Shown: in pieces, positions 17,806 through 26,747 of the stretch | How positions within the stretch are numbered: the first letter of the stretch is position 1 | Layout: each line of letters begins with the position of its first letter | Assembly: GCF_014352875.1 (NCBI RefSeq) | Contig: NZ_CP060695.1 | Location: 2,759,501-2,823,500 of the forward strand | Length of the DNA stretch: 64,000 nt | Source of the DNA: Polaribacter pectinis | GTDB taxonomy: Bacteria; Bacteroidota; Bacteroidia; Flavobacteriales; Flavobacteriaceae | Direction of reading: 5' to 3' | Made by a program: the position numbers and the translations under genes | Notes under the pieces: generated by a model | Databases searched by the model: none | What the model saw: only the letters and a program-made list of their open reading frames with translations | What the model was told of the DNA's origin: nothing

Positions 17806-17912
17806 AATAAAAATTTAATTTTATTTAACATCTTGTTCTCCTTATTTCAATCGATTTCGAAAGCTGATTACCTTTTTTGAATTTTAGAGTGATAAAACTC
17901 TACAAAAAACAC

Positions 17913-17920
17913 TAAATTTG
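17913..17920 (+). promoter_or_regulatory. Minus-7 element upstream of pheS
   Basis: TAAATTTG fits TAnnTTTG and lies 20 bases before the pheS ATG. No well-spaced TTG is visible upstream, so this is a weaker call. Confidence 0.35.
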
Positions 17921-17940
17921 CCCCATAATTTTACCCGAAA

Positions 17941-18960
17941 ATGTTAGATAAAGTAAAAGAATTAATTGGTGATGTAAAAGCATTTAAAGCTACTACCAAA
18001 GAAGAAGTTGAAACATTTAGAATTAAATATTTAGGAAGCAAAGGTTTGCTAAAAGATTTATTTTCTGAATTTAAAAATGTAGATGCTTCCATGCGTAAAG
18101 ATTTTGGACAAGCATTAAACAATTTAAAAAAATCTGCAGAAGGTAAAGTTGCAGAATTAACAGATGCTTTAGACAATTCTTCGAGTCAAAAATCTTTTTA
18201 TGGAGACTTAACAAGGCCTGCAGAACCAATTGAGTTAGGTTCTCGTCATCCAATCTCTTTGGTGAAAAATCAAATTATTGAAGTTTTCAATAGAATTGGT
18301 TTTACGGTTTCTGAAGGACCCGAAATAGAAGACGATTGGCATAATTTTACTGCATTGAACTTGCCAGAATATCATCCTGCAAGAGACATGCAAGACACGT
18401 TTTTTATTGAACAAGATCCAGATATTTTACTAAGAACACATACTTCTTCTGTACAAGTTCGTTATATGGAAGAAAATCAGCCTCCTATTAGAACTATTTC
18501 TCCTGGAAGAGTTTTTAGAAATGAAGATATTTCTGCAAGAGCACATTGTATTTTTCATCAAGTGGAAGGTTTGTATATTGATACTGACGTTTCTTTTGCC
18601 GATTTAAAACAAACACTTTTATACTTTACGAAAGAGATGTTTGGGAAATCTAAAATTCGTTTACGTCCTTCTTATTTCCCATTTACAGAGCCAAGTGCAG
18701 AAGTAGATATTTATTGGGGATTAGAAACAGAAACCGATTACAGAATTACAAAAGGTACAGGTTGGTTAGAAATTATGGGTTGTGGAATGGTAGATCCTAA
18801 TGTGCTTAAAAACGCAAATATAGATCCTACAAAATACTCTGGTTACGCCTTTGGAATGGGAATTGAACGTATAGCAATGTTGTTATATCAAATACCAGAT
18901 ATTAGAATGTTTTATGAAAATGATAAACGTTTCTTGGAACAGTTTAAGTCTGTAATTTAA
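17941..18960 (+). CDS. pheS: Phenylalanine-tRNA ligase alpha subunit
   Basis: The catalytic subunit of the alpha2beta2 enzyme that charges tRNA-Phe. The 339 residues comprise an N-terminal coiled coil (1-90) and a class II core. Motif 2 is seen in PIRTISPGRVFRNEDISARAHCIFHQVEGLYID and motif 3 in GYAFGMGIERIAMLLYQIPDIRMFYENDKRFLEQF. The start is followed by a correct N-terminal LDKVKELIGDV. The stop overlaps the next start (TAATG). pheT is not adjacent here. Confidence 0.97.
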   Translation: MLDKVKELIGDVKAFKATTKEEVETFRIKYLGSKGLLKDLFSEFKNVDASMRKDFGQALNNLKKSAEGKVAELTDALDNSSSQKSFYGDLTRPAEPIELGSRHPISLVKNQIIEVFNRIGFTVSEGPEIEDDWHNFTALNLPEYHPARDMQDTFFIEQDPDILLRTHTSSVQVRYMEENQPPIRTISPGRVFRNEDISARAHCIFHQVEGLYIDTDVSFADLKQTLLYFTKEMFGKSKIRLRPSYFPFTEPSAEVDIYWGLETETDYRITKGTGWLEIMGCGMVDPNVLKNANIDPTKYSGYAFGMGIERIAMLLYQIPDIRMFYENDKRFLEQFKSVI

Positions 18961-19229
18961 TGAATTACTTTACACAATTTTGGGACGAAGGAAGAGATGA
19001 CGAATACTCGAATTGGGGAAACTCTACTTGGTATTTTGAAACCAATGATGCTGATGAAATTTTGAAACAAATTACTGTGTATCAAAATGGAAAAGTTTTA
19101 AAATATAGTGAAGAAAACCCAAAAGATGAGTTTGGAAATTTAGGTGAACATACTTTAACAATCGAAGATTGTGATGGTACAGAAATTTCTAAAGAAGATT
19201 TCCTTGAAATTTGGGTTTCTAAACAATAA
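18960..19229 (+). CDS. Small conserved protein of unknown function coupled to pheS
   Basis: An 89-residue acidic soluble protein rich in Trp and Tyr (FTQFWDEGRDDEYSNWG, STWYFETND), with a pattern of W-x-E, Y-x-E, I-x-V-Y-x-N-G-K that recalls small DUF6881-like beta proteins. That comparison is weak. It has no signal peptide or membrane segment. Its ATG overlaps the pheS stop by one base, so it is translated from the pheS message. I do not recognise a function. Confidence 0.7.
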   Translation: MNYFTQFWDEGRDDEYSNWGNSTWYFETNDADEILKQITVYQNGKVLKYSEENPKDEFGNLGEHTLTIEDCDGTEISKEDFLEIWVSKQ

Positions 19230-19270
19230 ATTGGTATACTTTTTGAAATATTTTTTCTAAAATAAATACA

Positions 19271-19693
19271 ATGAAAAATATACTTTTAATTTTTTGTACA
19301 ATTCTTATGGTTTCTTGTGGTTCAAATTCAGAAAATAAGAAAACCAAAGTAGACTTTTTAAATACTGTTGAAGGAACTTGGACTGTTTCTGAAATACAGA
19401 ATATTACAAAAGAAGAACTTACCAAAACTCAAAAAACTCCTATTATTAAATTTGAAGGAGAAAAAGTTAGTGGTAATAATGGTTGTAATAACTACTTTTC
19501 ATCCATAAATACTATTGATGAAAAAACCATCAAATTTTCAATGTTTGGTGAAACAAAAATGATGTGTGCAGAAATGAAAATTTCTGATGCTTTTAGTTCA
19601 CTATTATCAAAAATAGATACCTATTCTGTTGCTGAAAATACGTTGAATTTCTTTGATTCTGAAGGACAAAAAATACTCGTTTTTACAAAATAA
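19271..19693 (+). CDS. META-domain lipoprotein (HslJ-like)
   Basis: This 140-residue product has a lipoprotein signal (MKNILLIFCTILMVSCGS, lipid Cys at 16). It is followed by one META domain: GTWTVSEI, then IIKFEGEKVSGNNGCNNYFSS, MMCAEMKISDAF and the C-terminal LNFFDSEGQKILVF. The G-x-x-G-C-N-x-Y and M-x-C-x motifs are diagnostic of the META/HslJ fold. In other bacteria such proteins relate to motility or novobiocin tolerance; here the role is open. It is probably anchored in the outer membrane facing the periplasm. Confidence 0.85.
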   Translation: MKNILLIFCTILMVSCGSNSENKKTKVDFLNTVEGTWTVSEIQNITKEELTKTQKTPIIKFEGEKVSGNNGCNNYFSSINTIDEKTIKFSMFGETKMMCAEMKISDAFSSLLSKIDTYSVAENTLNFFDSEGQKILVFTK

Positions 19694-19729
19694 TAACCTT
19701 TTAATTATTCTGAAATAAATTCAGCATAC

Positions 19730-20125
19730 ATGAAAAAAGACATTAAAATACCAGAAGTTACAGACGTAGAAATGGCTGTTGTATATGAGTTTAACGACAT
19801 TTACAAAACTAATGATTGGAATGTATATTTAATCAACAATAAAAATGTTGATTTAGAAATGGTAGTGATTGTTTCTCAAGGTTTTTCAGAGAAAAAAACG
19901 ACTTCTTTATTACGTAAAAAAGTAGATAAACTGCCCGCAAATTCTTTCGCAAAAATTGAATTTATGCAACCAGAATTATTCAAACTAAATAATCGTTTTC
20001 AAGTAACTTTTTTTGAAGGAAATACTTTGTACGAAAAAACGTTTTTATTCAAAGAAAATACCGTTAAAGAAGGTGCATTAAGAGAAATTCCTGAATTGAA
20101 AAAACGTGGGGTTTTGGCAAAGTAA
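19730..20125 (+). CDS. Conserved flavobacterial protein of unknown function
   Basis: A 131-residue cytoplasmic protein beginning MKKDIKIPEVTDVEMAVVYEFND, with alternating strands (WNVYLINNKNVDLEMVVIVSQGF, FAKIEFMQPELFKLNNRFQVTFFEGN) suggesting one beta-sandwich, and a basic tail ending ELKKRGVLAK. I recognise it only as a type found in Flavobacteria and assign no function. It lies 36 bases after the META lipoprotein and converges on the next gene with one base between stops. Confidence 0.6.
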   Translation: MKKDIKIPEVTDVEMAVVYEFNDIYKTNDWNVYLINNKNVDLEMVVIVSQGFSEKKTTSLLRKKVDKLPANSFAKIEFMQPELFKLNNRFQVTFFEGNTLYEKTFLFKENTVKEGALREIPELKKRGVLAK

Positions 20126-20126
20126 A

Positions 20127-20615
20127 TTAATCAAAATCAGCTTCTAGTTTAACCAAGTTGGCTATATCCTTATTTAAATATTTGATACTCACCTTTGGTG
20201 GGATAGAAATCTCAATACATGTTTCAGCAAAAACTAAACTTTCTGAAGATAATTTGGATTGAAAGTCATTAGACATTAACAATGATTTTAAAATCAACTT
20301 AAACATTTTCTTATCCTTATACTCTTCATATAATTCATCAATTTCTTTTTTGTCTATTTCTTTAAATCTACTAAAATGAATTTCTACAGAAGGCGGAATT
20401 GAAACTCCAACAATTAATCTATTTGTTCTAAAACCTGCTTTTTCTAATAAAGGTAAAACATTAAAAACATCTTTAACATAGTCAATAAACTTGTTTTTTG
20501 TATTTGTTCCTAAATCTCCAATTTTAGAAAGTCCGTTTTTAAGTTGATCTAGAATTTGGTCAGCACCATCACTAATTGTTTTCGTTGTCTTTTTTAATAT
20601 TTTGTTGTCTTTCAT
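20127..20615 (-). CDS. Hypothetical protein
   Basis: A 162-residue protein without signal peptide. Residues 1-45 form an amphipathic helical stretch rich in Lys, Asp and Gly (SDGADQILDQLKNGLSKIGDLG). The rest alternates strands and helices, with a duplicated phrase GVSIPPSVEIHF (near 70) and EISIPPKVSIKYL (near 135) that suggests an internal repeat. Family unknown to me. It lies 11 bases downstream of the antiporter gene and probably shares its transcript. Confidence 0.55.
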   Translation of the reverse strand: MKDNKILKKTTKTISDGADQILDQLKNGLSKIGDLGTNTKNKFIDYVKDVFNVLPLLEKAGFRTNRLIVGVSIPPSVEIHFSRFKEIDKKEIDELYEEYKDKKMFKLILKSLLMSNDFQSKLSSESLVFAETCIEISIPPKVSIKYLNKDIANLVKLEADFD

Positions 20616-20626
20616 AAAATTTATTT

Positions 20627-22102
20627 TTAGCCAAAAAACCCAATAATCAAATACAAAATAACAGTAATTGCACCACCAACCAAAGCATAAGGCAATTGTG
20701 TTTTTACATGATCTATATGATCGCTAGCAGAAGCCATAGAAGATATTATAGAAGTGTCTGAAATTGGTGAACAATGATCTCCAAAAATTCCGCCTCCTAA
20801 AGTTGCTGCAACAACAATTGTTAAATCTGCGCCATGAATATTTGCCATTGGAACAGAAATAGCCAACATAATAGCAAAAGTTCCCCAAGAAGTTCCTGTA
20901 GAAAAGGCTATAAACGAACTAATTACAAAAACAACAGCCGGTAATAATTCTGGCGATAACCATTCTTTGGTTGCATTAGCAACATAAACTCCAGTTTCTA
21001 ATTCTTTACAAGCGTTTCCAATTGCGAATGCTAATAACATTAATAAAGCCAAAGGCATTAATTCGCTAATTCCTTTTAAGGTTAAGTTTACAGCTTCTTT
21101 AGGCTTTAAAAAACCTTGAATCATATACATAATAATTGCCACTAAAAGTGCTGTAATTACAGCATATAAAACAGATGATGAACCTGAACCTGCTCCAATT
21201 GCTTGTTTTATATGATCGAAAGTGGATGAGAATTCTTTGACTTCAGCCCAACCTGTGTAAATTAAATTTATTGGCATCATAAAAACCATTGTTGCTAAAG
21301 GCACAACCATATTATACGCTCTTGCAGGAATTCCTTCTTTTGGCGGAAATGATGTAACCTCATCTGAAACCATTGGTTTGGAATTTTCGTTCATTAATAA
21401 ACCTGTTTCTTTTGTTCTTTTTTCAGCTTTTTTCATTGGGCCAAAATCCTTTCTTGATAAAATGATAAAGAATAAAATTCCGATGGCTAAAAGTGGATAA
21501 AAATTATATTTAATAGAAGAAATCATGACTGCAAAAGGCTTGTCAATTCCTTGAGTTAGTAACAATCCCATAATAAATGCGCCCCAAGCATTGAAGGGAA
21601 TTAAAATTGATGAAGGTGCAGAACTTGAGTCTGCAATGTAAGCGAGTTTTTCACGCGGAATTCCTAGTTTATCGAAAATTGGACGATATAAAGTCCCAAC
21701 TGTTAAAGAAGAAATACTTGTTTCTACAAATAATAAAAGTCCTGTAAAAGTTGCCAAAACCTGAACCATTACTTTGCTATAACCTGATTTCTTATTTTCA
21801 TATTTTACCAATTTTTTATTTATAATATTGATAAAACCCTCTACTCCTCTCGAAAACTGAATAAAAATTAATAATGCACCAACCAAAGCACTAAACATAA
21901 TTGTTCTTGTACTTCCTTTGTCTTGAAAAACGTCTACCATTCCTTCAATCATGGCTAAAGTTCCATTTAATGGATTCCAGCCTTCGATTATCAACCAAGA
22001 AAACCAAATTCCGAATAACAAAGCGATATAAACTTGCTTTGTTTTTAGTGCTAAAATAATGGCTACAATTGGTGGTATTACTGAAAGAAATCCATATTCC
22101 AT
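20627..22102 (-). CDS. Na+/H+ antiporter, NhaC family
   Basis: A polytopic inner-membrane protein of 491 residues with about 11-12 helices, exchanging sodium for protons, or a related substrate pair. Characteristic segments are FVETSISSLTVGTLYRPIFDKLGIPREKLAYIADSSSAP, FSTGTSWGTFAIMLAISVPMA and GGGIFGDHCSPISDTSIISSMAS, all typical of the NhaC group. I prefer the ATG at 22102 (MEYGFLSVIPP), which aligns with usual family starts. An alternative ATG at 22126 adds eight residues and sits next to a palindromic intergenic repeat. Confidence 0.88.
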   Translation of the reverse strand: MEYGFLSVIPPIVAIILALKTKQVYIALLFGIWFSWLIIEGWNPLNGTLAMIEGMVDVFQDKGSTRTIMFSALVGALLIFIQFSRGVEGFINIINKKLVKYENKKSGYSKVMVQVLATFTGLLLFVETSISSLTVGTLYRPIFDKLGIPREKLAYIADSSSAPSSILIPFNAWGAFIMGLLLTQGIDKPFAVMISSIKYNFYPLLAIGILFFIILSRKDFGPMKKAEKRTKETGLLMNENSKPMVSDEVTSFPPKEGIPARAYNMVVPLATMVFMMPINLIYTGWAEVKEFSSTFDHIKQAIGAGSGSSSVLYAVITALLVAIIMYMIQGFLKPKEAVNLTLKGISELMPLALLMLLAFAIGNACKELETGVYVANATKEWLSPELLPAVVFVISSFIAFSTGTSWGTFAIMLAISVPMANIHGADLTIVVAATLGGGIFGDHCSPISDTSIISSMASASDHIDHVKTQLPYALVGGAITVILYLIIGFFG

Positions 22103-22131
22103 GAAAGATGATTTTAAAAAGCCCATCCTAA

Positions 22132-22148
22132 CCTTCCCAAAGGGAAGG
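22132..22148. repeat. REP-like intergenic palindrome
   Basis: CCTTCCCAAAGGGAAGG is a perfect palindrome of 7-base arms around AAA, GC-rich against a very AT-rich background, embedded in CCTAAC...GAACTC. It looks like the short palindromic repeats scattered between genes in flavobacterial genomes. Only one copy is in this window. Confidence 0.4.
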
Positions 22149-22217
22149 AACTCTAAACTTTGTGAAAAACCATAAATGTAAATTATTTTTTTAAAACGTA
22201 TAACCTTTATATTGATT

Positions 22218-22247
22218 TTGTATTTAAAGTGGTTACTTGTATCTTTA
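22218..22247 (+). promoter_or_regulatory. Promoter of the PNPOx-like gene
   Basis: TTG (22218-22220), 19 bases, then TATCTTTA (22240-22247), one mismatch from TAnnTTTG, 25 bases before the ATG. Confidence 0.4.
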
Positions 22248-22272
22248 AAAAATCAATTTAACAAGTGACTAT

Positions 22273-22815
22273 ATGTCTAAATTTTACACAAAACTTACTT
22301 CCAGAGTTCAGAAATTTATGGAAGCTCAAAAAATGTTTTTTGTTGCTACTGCTCCAAATGAAGGAAGAATAAATTTATCTCCAAAAGGAATGGATTCTAT
22401 TCGAGTTGTAGATGAAAACCGAATTCTTTGGTTGAATTTAACTGGAAGTGGAAACGAAACTGCTGCTCATATTTTAGAAAATAATAAAATTACCATGATG
22501 TTTTGTTCTTTTGAAGGTACCCCAAATATTCTTCGAATTTATGGAAAAGGAAAAGCGATTCATCCTAAAGATAAAGAATGGGAAGATGCTATTAAGTTAT
22601 TTCCAAATATACCAGGTGCAAGACAAGTTTTTGATATTACTGTTGAAAGCGCACAAGATTCTTGTGGAATGTCTATTCCTTTTTATGAATATAAAGGGGA
22701 AAGAAATCAATTAAATGATTGGGCAGAAAGCCAAGGAAAAGAAAAAATAGCACAGTACTGGGAAGATAAAAACCAAACTAGTATTGATGGAAAACCCACT
22801 GATATTTTAGGTTAG
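22273..22815 (+). CDS. Pyridoxamine 5'-phosphate oxidase-family (flavin-binding split-barrel) protein
   Basis: A 180-residue split-barrel protein. VQKFMEAQKMFFVATAPNEGRINLSPKGMDSIRVVD (12-47) and ILWLNLTGSGNETAAHILENNKITMMFCSFEGTPNILRIYGKG (52-94) form the FMN or F420-binding half seen in this superfamily. The length and the N-x-x-G-N-E-T motif fit the stress-type general oxidases rather than PdxH itself. Substrate unknown. It is monocistronic, and its stop is three bases from the convergent TerB-like gene. Confidence 0.8.
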   Translation: MSKFYTKLTSRVQKFMEAQKMFFVATAPNEGRINLSPKGMDSIRVVDENRILWLNLTGSGNETAAHILENNKITMMFCSFEGTPNILRIYGKGKAIHPKDKEWEDAIKLFPNIPGARQVFDITVESAQDSCGMSIPFYEYKGERNQLNDWAESQGKEKIAQYWEDKNQTSIDGKPTDILG

Positions 22816-22818
22816 ATT

Positions 22819-23253
22819 CTAAATACTATCTACTTTTTTAATTGCAAGAATAAAATCGTCTAAATCAATATTTTTTATCACTAATTCTATAGCTTCTACA
22901 CAAACCTTTTCTGCTCTATCGTTATGAAAATGTAAACCAATAGCGATTTTTTCAAACAACTTTTGCTCTTTTAAATGCACTTCTCCACTAGCCAAAACCA
23001 TTTTGGTTAAACGATATAAACGCTCTATTCTTTCGTCGTAACTAACTGGTGGGTTTATTGGAAATTTTTCTGGGTTATTTAAAATAACTGTAAATTCTTC
23101 TAAACTTATATTAAGTCTATTTGCAGTCTTAAGCAACAAGGCTCTTTCGCCGTCGCTAATTTTTCCATCGGCTTTTGCTATTTTTACAATGTTTGCAAAG
23201 TGTCCGATTTCTTTTTTATGTTCTCCGTTAAAATATAAATCTGATATTGACAT
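22819..23253 (-). CDS. TerB-like (tellurite resistance/co-chaperone) domain protein
   Basis: A 144-residue helical protein. FANIVKIAKADGKISDGERALLLKTANRL shows the acidic D-G-x-x-x-x-x-E motif of TerB domains, and a second half-repeat (LTKMVLASGEVHLKEQKLFEKIAIGL) follows. The family binds metal ions and acts in stress signalling; other ter genes are absent here, so tellurite resistance is not implied. The start at 23253 is preferred to 23289 because a promoter-like sequence overlaps the longer start. Confidence 0.75.
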   Translation of the reverse strand: MSISDLYFNGEHKKEIGHFANIVKIAKADGKISDGERALLLKTANRLNISLEEFTVILNNPEKFPINPPVSYDERIERLYRLTKMVLASGEVHLKEQKLFEKIAIGLHFHNDRAEKVCVEAIELVIKNIDLDDFILAIKKVDSI

Positions 23254-23281
23254 TTCTTTTTTTATAAAAATAAAAAAAAGA

Positions 23282-23314
23282 AAAGACAAACTATGTTAAA
23301 TTTATACTTTTGCA
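23282..23314 (-). promoter_or_regulatory. Candidate promoter of the TerB-like gene
   Basis: On the minus strand TTTTGC is followed about 19 bases later by TAGTTTG, a near match to TAnnTTTG. Transcription would begin roughly 20 bases before the ATG at 23253. Confidence 0.35.
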
Positions 23315-23321
23315 AAAAATT

Positions 23322-23357
23322 AAAAAGAGCCAAAATATAATTAATTTTGGCTCTTTT
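23322..23357 (-). terminator. Terminator of the T9SS protease gene
   Basis: AAAAGAGCCAAAAT (23323-23336) pairs perfectly with ATTTTGGCTCTTTT (23344-23357) around a 7-base loop. Minus-strand transcripts end in a short T run. It lies 24 bases after the protease stop. Confidence 0.8.
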
Positions 23358-23380
23358 ATTTGTTTTCAACAAAAAAGAAA

Positions 23381-26300
23381 TTATTTAGTAATAATAATCT
23401 TTTTAGTTGCTTTCTTATTTCCTTGTGATATACTTAATAAATACACCCCAGAAGAAACGTTTTTAGTGTTAATTTCTTTAGTGAAAATTAAGTTTGATGG
23501 TTTGTCTAAAGTAGTAATTACTTTTCTTCCTTGCAGATCGAATAAGGTTATAACAACGTTATCAGATGTAGCGTTATTCAACTTAATATTTAAAACATCT
23601 TTGGTTGGATTTGGCCAAAAAGAAACGTTATCTAAAGAAAACTCATTAATTGTTAATGTTTTTTCTTCTATTATAATTATTTGATTTGCCAACCATCCAT
23701 TTGCAGCATTTGTAACATCTACTCTAAATTGGTCTGCAAAAGAAGTAGATTGCGAGTTTACAAATGTTATTTTATTAGAAGAAATATCTGCTTGTGTAAA
23801 AGTGTCGCCAGCGTTTAAAGTTATTCCTTCTCTTTGAAGTTGCCCTTTAATTGGTTGTTCTACAAGTGTAAATATTTGCTGTTCTGCTGTTTCTGAAGCA
23901 GAAGTTGCTTCCATATTAGCATTTGTTATTGTGTATGTAGAATTTGCATCTAATTTAATTATAGAAGATGTAAGAGAAGGAATACTTGTAATTTCTACAG
24001 ATGCACAAATAGTAATTGAAGCAGAGTTAATTTGTCCTCCATCAAATAAATCAAAATCATTTACTTCAAAAAGCCAAGTTCCTTTAGACATTAATCCTCC
24101 AAAACCTTTTAAAGGTTGTTCTGGTTTTACCATTCCTGAAACAGCAGGTTTTTCTGATCCACATACTAATTCGGCTGCATCGTCATCAAAAGTTACGTTA
24201 GAAATATCATCTGTATCATCACATACTTTAGATAATAGCGTTGCTTGTTTTGTACCATTTGCAATTGGCTCTTTTACAACTAATGTTAAATCTTGAACCT
24301 CTGAATGTGTAATGTCTACTGTAACTTTAATGTCATTAATTAGTAAATCATCTGTAACTTCTATTGGTACATAAAAAGTTTGATTTGTAGTAAAAGGCAT
24401 TGCAGAAGCATTTGTAAAGTCTGTTGCAGAGTACACATTTGTACAATCTTCAGAACCTGTTTGAAAACTAAATATTGATGAAAATTCTCCTATTCCACAA
24501 TCGTTTTTAGGTTTTATTCTCCAATAATAAACAGTACCACTTTGCAATCCTTCAATGCCAAAAGTAGTACTTTTAACATCGCCAGTATAAGCAATGTTAG
24601 TAAAAGATGGTGAATCTGATACTTCTACTTTATAGTTGTTTGCGTTTAAATTATTTTTCCAACGTAATTCAATTTTTGTAAAAGAAATCCCTTTTTCTCC
24701 ATTAGCTGGATATTCTAACTCTGATGGATTATCTGAAAAACTTGGATGATATACTGTTAATCTTATAGTTCTTTTTTGAGTTTCATTTCCGTTATCTCCA
24801 ATAACTTCAATATCATATGGTCCTGCAGGCACATTTTCTAAATTACCAAAAGTAATTGTAAAGTTTCCATTAGCACTTAAAGACTGGTTAGAGAATGCTG
24901 TTGTCATTCCTGCTGGCACACCAGATAAAGTAAAGTCTGTTGTTCCAGCAACTGCTTGTCTATATTCAAAATTAAAAACCGCATCATTTTCTGAACACAA
25001 TCCTTTTTCTGACGAATCTGCTAAAAATGTAAATTCACCAGAAATACCAGTTACAATTAAAGAAAATCTTTGATCTTCTGCCAAAGTTCCTTTATGAGTA
25101 ACTGTAATTGTATATTCTCCTGAAGGATTATCAATATCTACTCTTTCGTAAGGATCTACTAAATTATCTCCTTTTTCATTACTATAAACACCTGTTAATC
25201 TCCAAGGTTTATATTCATTAGAGCCTTGTGTAACTCTTATATCTAAATCATTAACTAATGCAGCTTTTGGGTTATTTGCAGTTCCATCACTTATTTCTCC
25301 TGGCTTGTCTGTCCAAGAAATAGATGCTAATAATGGGTTAAAACCATCTGACTTTACAGTAATTGAGTAGGTGCCTCCATTAGATAAAACTTCTTCAGAA
25401 ATCCAAGACTCAAAACCATTTTTAGTTATTGTTTCTGCTGCAACTTTTGTATTCATTAAACCCCAACCTGTATGTGGGTCTGGTCCAGCAATATCTGTAT
25501 CGTCTGCAGTATGTAATGCCAATCCTTTTAAAGTAGCGGCTCTCATAAAGTTACCATAAGATTCTTTGTGATGTTGTTGTAATAATAACAAAGAACCTGT
25601 TACATTAGGAGCAGCCATAGAAGTACCTGTAATAGTACTATAAGCATCATCTGAAGATTCATAAGAGGAATATAAACCTGTTCCATTCCCCATAATATCT
25701 GGTTTAATTCTTAAATCGTCCATTGGTCCTTCTGAACTTCCAGAGTTTCTAACCACATTAGATAAAGTACCATCTGCATTAATTGTTGCGTCTTGTCCGT
25801 TTGCAACAACCATTGAATTTTTAGAAGTTTTATTTGTGTTTATTTTATCAAAAGAACTATTACCTTCTAATGGTTCTGCATTTGCAGAATTATTTCCACC
25901 ATCATTACCAGCAGAAAATACTGTTAAGTAATAAGGTGCATTATACATTACTTCATCCCATTCTCTAGCAGCTTCTCCATACGCACCAAATGTCCAATCT
26001 GGAATATTATCTGCATTAAAACCATAAGAATGATTAGAAAGAAGCATTCCTTCTGCAGCTGCAGCTGTTGTTTCGGCGATATCATTATCCCAATCATTTC
26101 CAATACCTTTTGCTTTTGGTGCCATACCTTTTGCAGCTGGTTCAAAACCAGAAGATATTATAGTTCCCATAACATGTGCTGCATGGAAGTTTAACTCTGT
26201 AGTTCCATCTCCAATAGAAAATCTATTTTCTCCTCCATCTCCATCATACTCTTGATGAGTAGTTCTTGCTAAACCACCATCCCAAACGTAAGCAGTCATT

Positions 26301-26665
26301 CCTTGACCTTCTAAATCTAATCCAAGACCACCATCTTTATGTAAAAAGTTTGCTCTAGTAGAAACAGCGGCATCTACATTGTCTGTTTTATAATATAATG
26401 GTTTTCCTTCTTCAGAAATTCTCATTAACTCGTAATAAGTCCCATTTTCTGTATATTTAATTTTCCAACCTCTTTGAGTAGCGAGTAAAATTGCTCTGTT
26501 TTTTTCTTCTGAAAACTTTTTTTGAAACTTTTCTTTAAGATTTTTTAATTTCGATAAATCATATTCCCTAGTTATATCCTGTTTTTCTTTTGGTGTTTGT
26601 GCTGTAATTGAAACAGAAATAAAAAGTAAAAAAAGTAGGGAGATTTTAAGGTATTTGTAGTTCAT
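23381..26665 (-). CDS. Secreted S8 (subtilisin-like) serine protease with fibronectin, P-domain and T9SS sorting domain
   Basis: A 1094-residue exported protease. Signal peptide about 1-22; a propeptide-like charged region to about 100. The subtilisin domain has Asp129 (AYVWDGG), His164 (FHAAHVMG), oxyanion Asn254 (SAGNDGG) and Ser349 (GTSMAAPNVTG). A P-domain-like stretch (LVDPYERVDIDNPSGEYTITV) follows, then a fibronectin III-like module near 650-735 (VYYWRIKPKNDCG), a second proprotein-convertase P-like domain near 740-890, and a C-terminal sorting domain beginning VSFWPNPTKD and ending VSSGVYLLSI. It is probably a nutritional or surface-processing protease. It is monocistronic with its own terminator. 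Confidence 0.92.
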   Translation of the reverse strand: MNYKYLKISLLFLLFISVSITAQTPKEKQDITREYDLSKLKNLKEKFQKKFSEEKNRAILLATQRGWKIKYTENGTYYELMRISEEGKPLYYKTDNVDAAVSTRANFLHKDGGLGLDLEGQGMTAYVWDGGLARTTHQEYDGDGGENRFSIGDGTTELNFHAAHVMGTIISSGFEPAAKGMAPKAKGIGNDWDNDIAETTAAAAEGMLLSNHSYGFNADNIPDWTFGAYGEAAREWDEVMYNAPYYLTVFSAGNDGGNNSANAEPLEGNSSFDKINTNKTSKNSMVVANGQDATINADGTLSNVVRNSGSSEGPMDDLRIKPDIMGNGTGLYSSYESSDDAYSTITGTSMAAPNVTGSLLLLQQHHKESYGNFMRAATLKGLALHTADDTDIAGPDPHTGWGLMNTKVAAETITKNGFESWISEEVLSNGGTYSITVKSDGFNPLLASISWTDKPGEISDGTANNPKAALVNDLDIRVTQGSNEYKPWRLTGVYSNEKGDNLVDPYERVDIDNPSGEYTITVTHKGTLAEDQRFSLIVTGISGEFTFLADSSEKGLCSENDAVFNFEYRQAVAGTTDFTLSGVPAGMTTAFSNQSLSANGNFTITFGNLENVPAGPYDIEVIGDNGNETQKRTIRLTVYHPSFSDNPSELEYPANGEKGISFTKIELRWKNNLNANNYKVEVSDSPSFTNIAYTGDVKSTTFGIEGLQSGTVYYWRIKPKNDCGIGEFSSIFSFQTGSEDCTNVYSATDFTNASAMPFTTNQTFYVPIEVTDDLLINDIKVTVDITHSEVQDLTLVVKEPIANGTKQATLLSKVCDDTDDISNVTFDDDAAELVCGSEKPAVSGMVKPEQPLKGFGGLMSKGTWLFEVNDFDLFDGGQINSASITICASVEITSIPSLTSSIIKLDANSTYTITNANMEATSASETAEQQIFTLVEQPIKGQLQREGITLNAGDTFTQADISSNKITFVNSQSTSFADQFRVDVTNAANGWLANQIIIIEEKTLTINEFSLDNVSFWPNPTKDVLNIKLNNATSDNVVITLFDLQGRKVITTLDKPSNLIFTKEINTKNVSSGVYLLSISQGNKKATKKIIITK

Positions 26666-26747
26666 ATAAGGAAATTTTAGCTTTTTTTGTATTTTGCTAA
26701 CAAATATAGTCTTTTTGATAATTTATTTATAAAATTTAACTTTTACA

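Noticed and set aside
23931..24296. 121-codon plus-strand frame inside the T9SS protease
   Set aside because: Antisense shadow of a secreted-protein gene; no start context or family.
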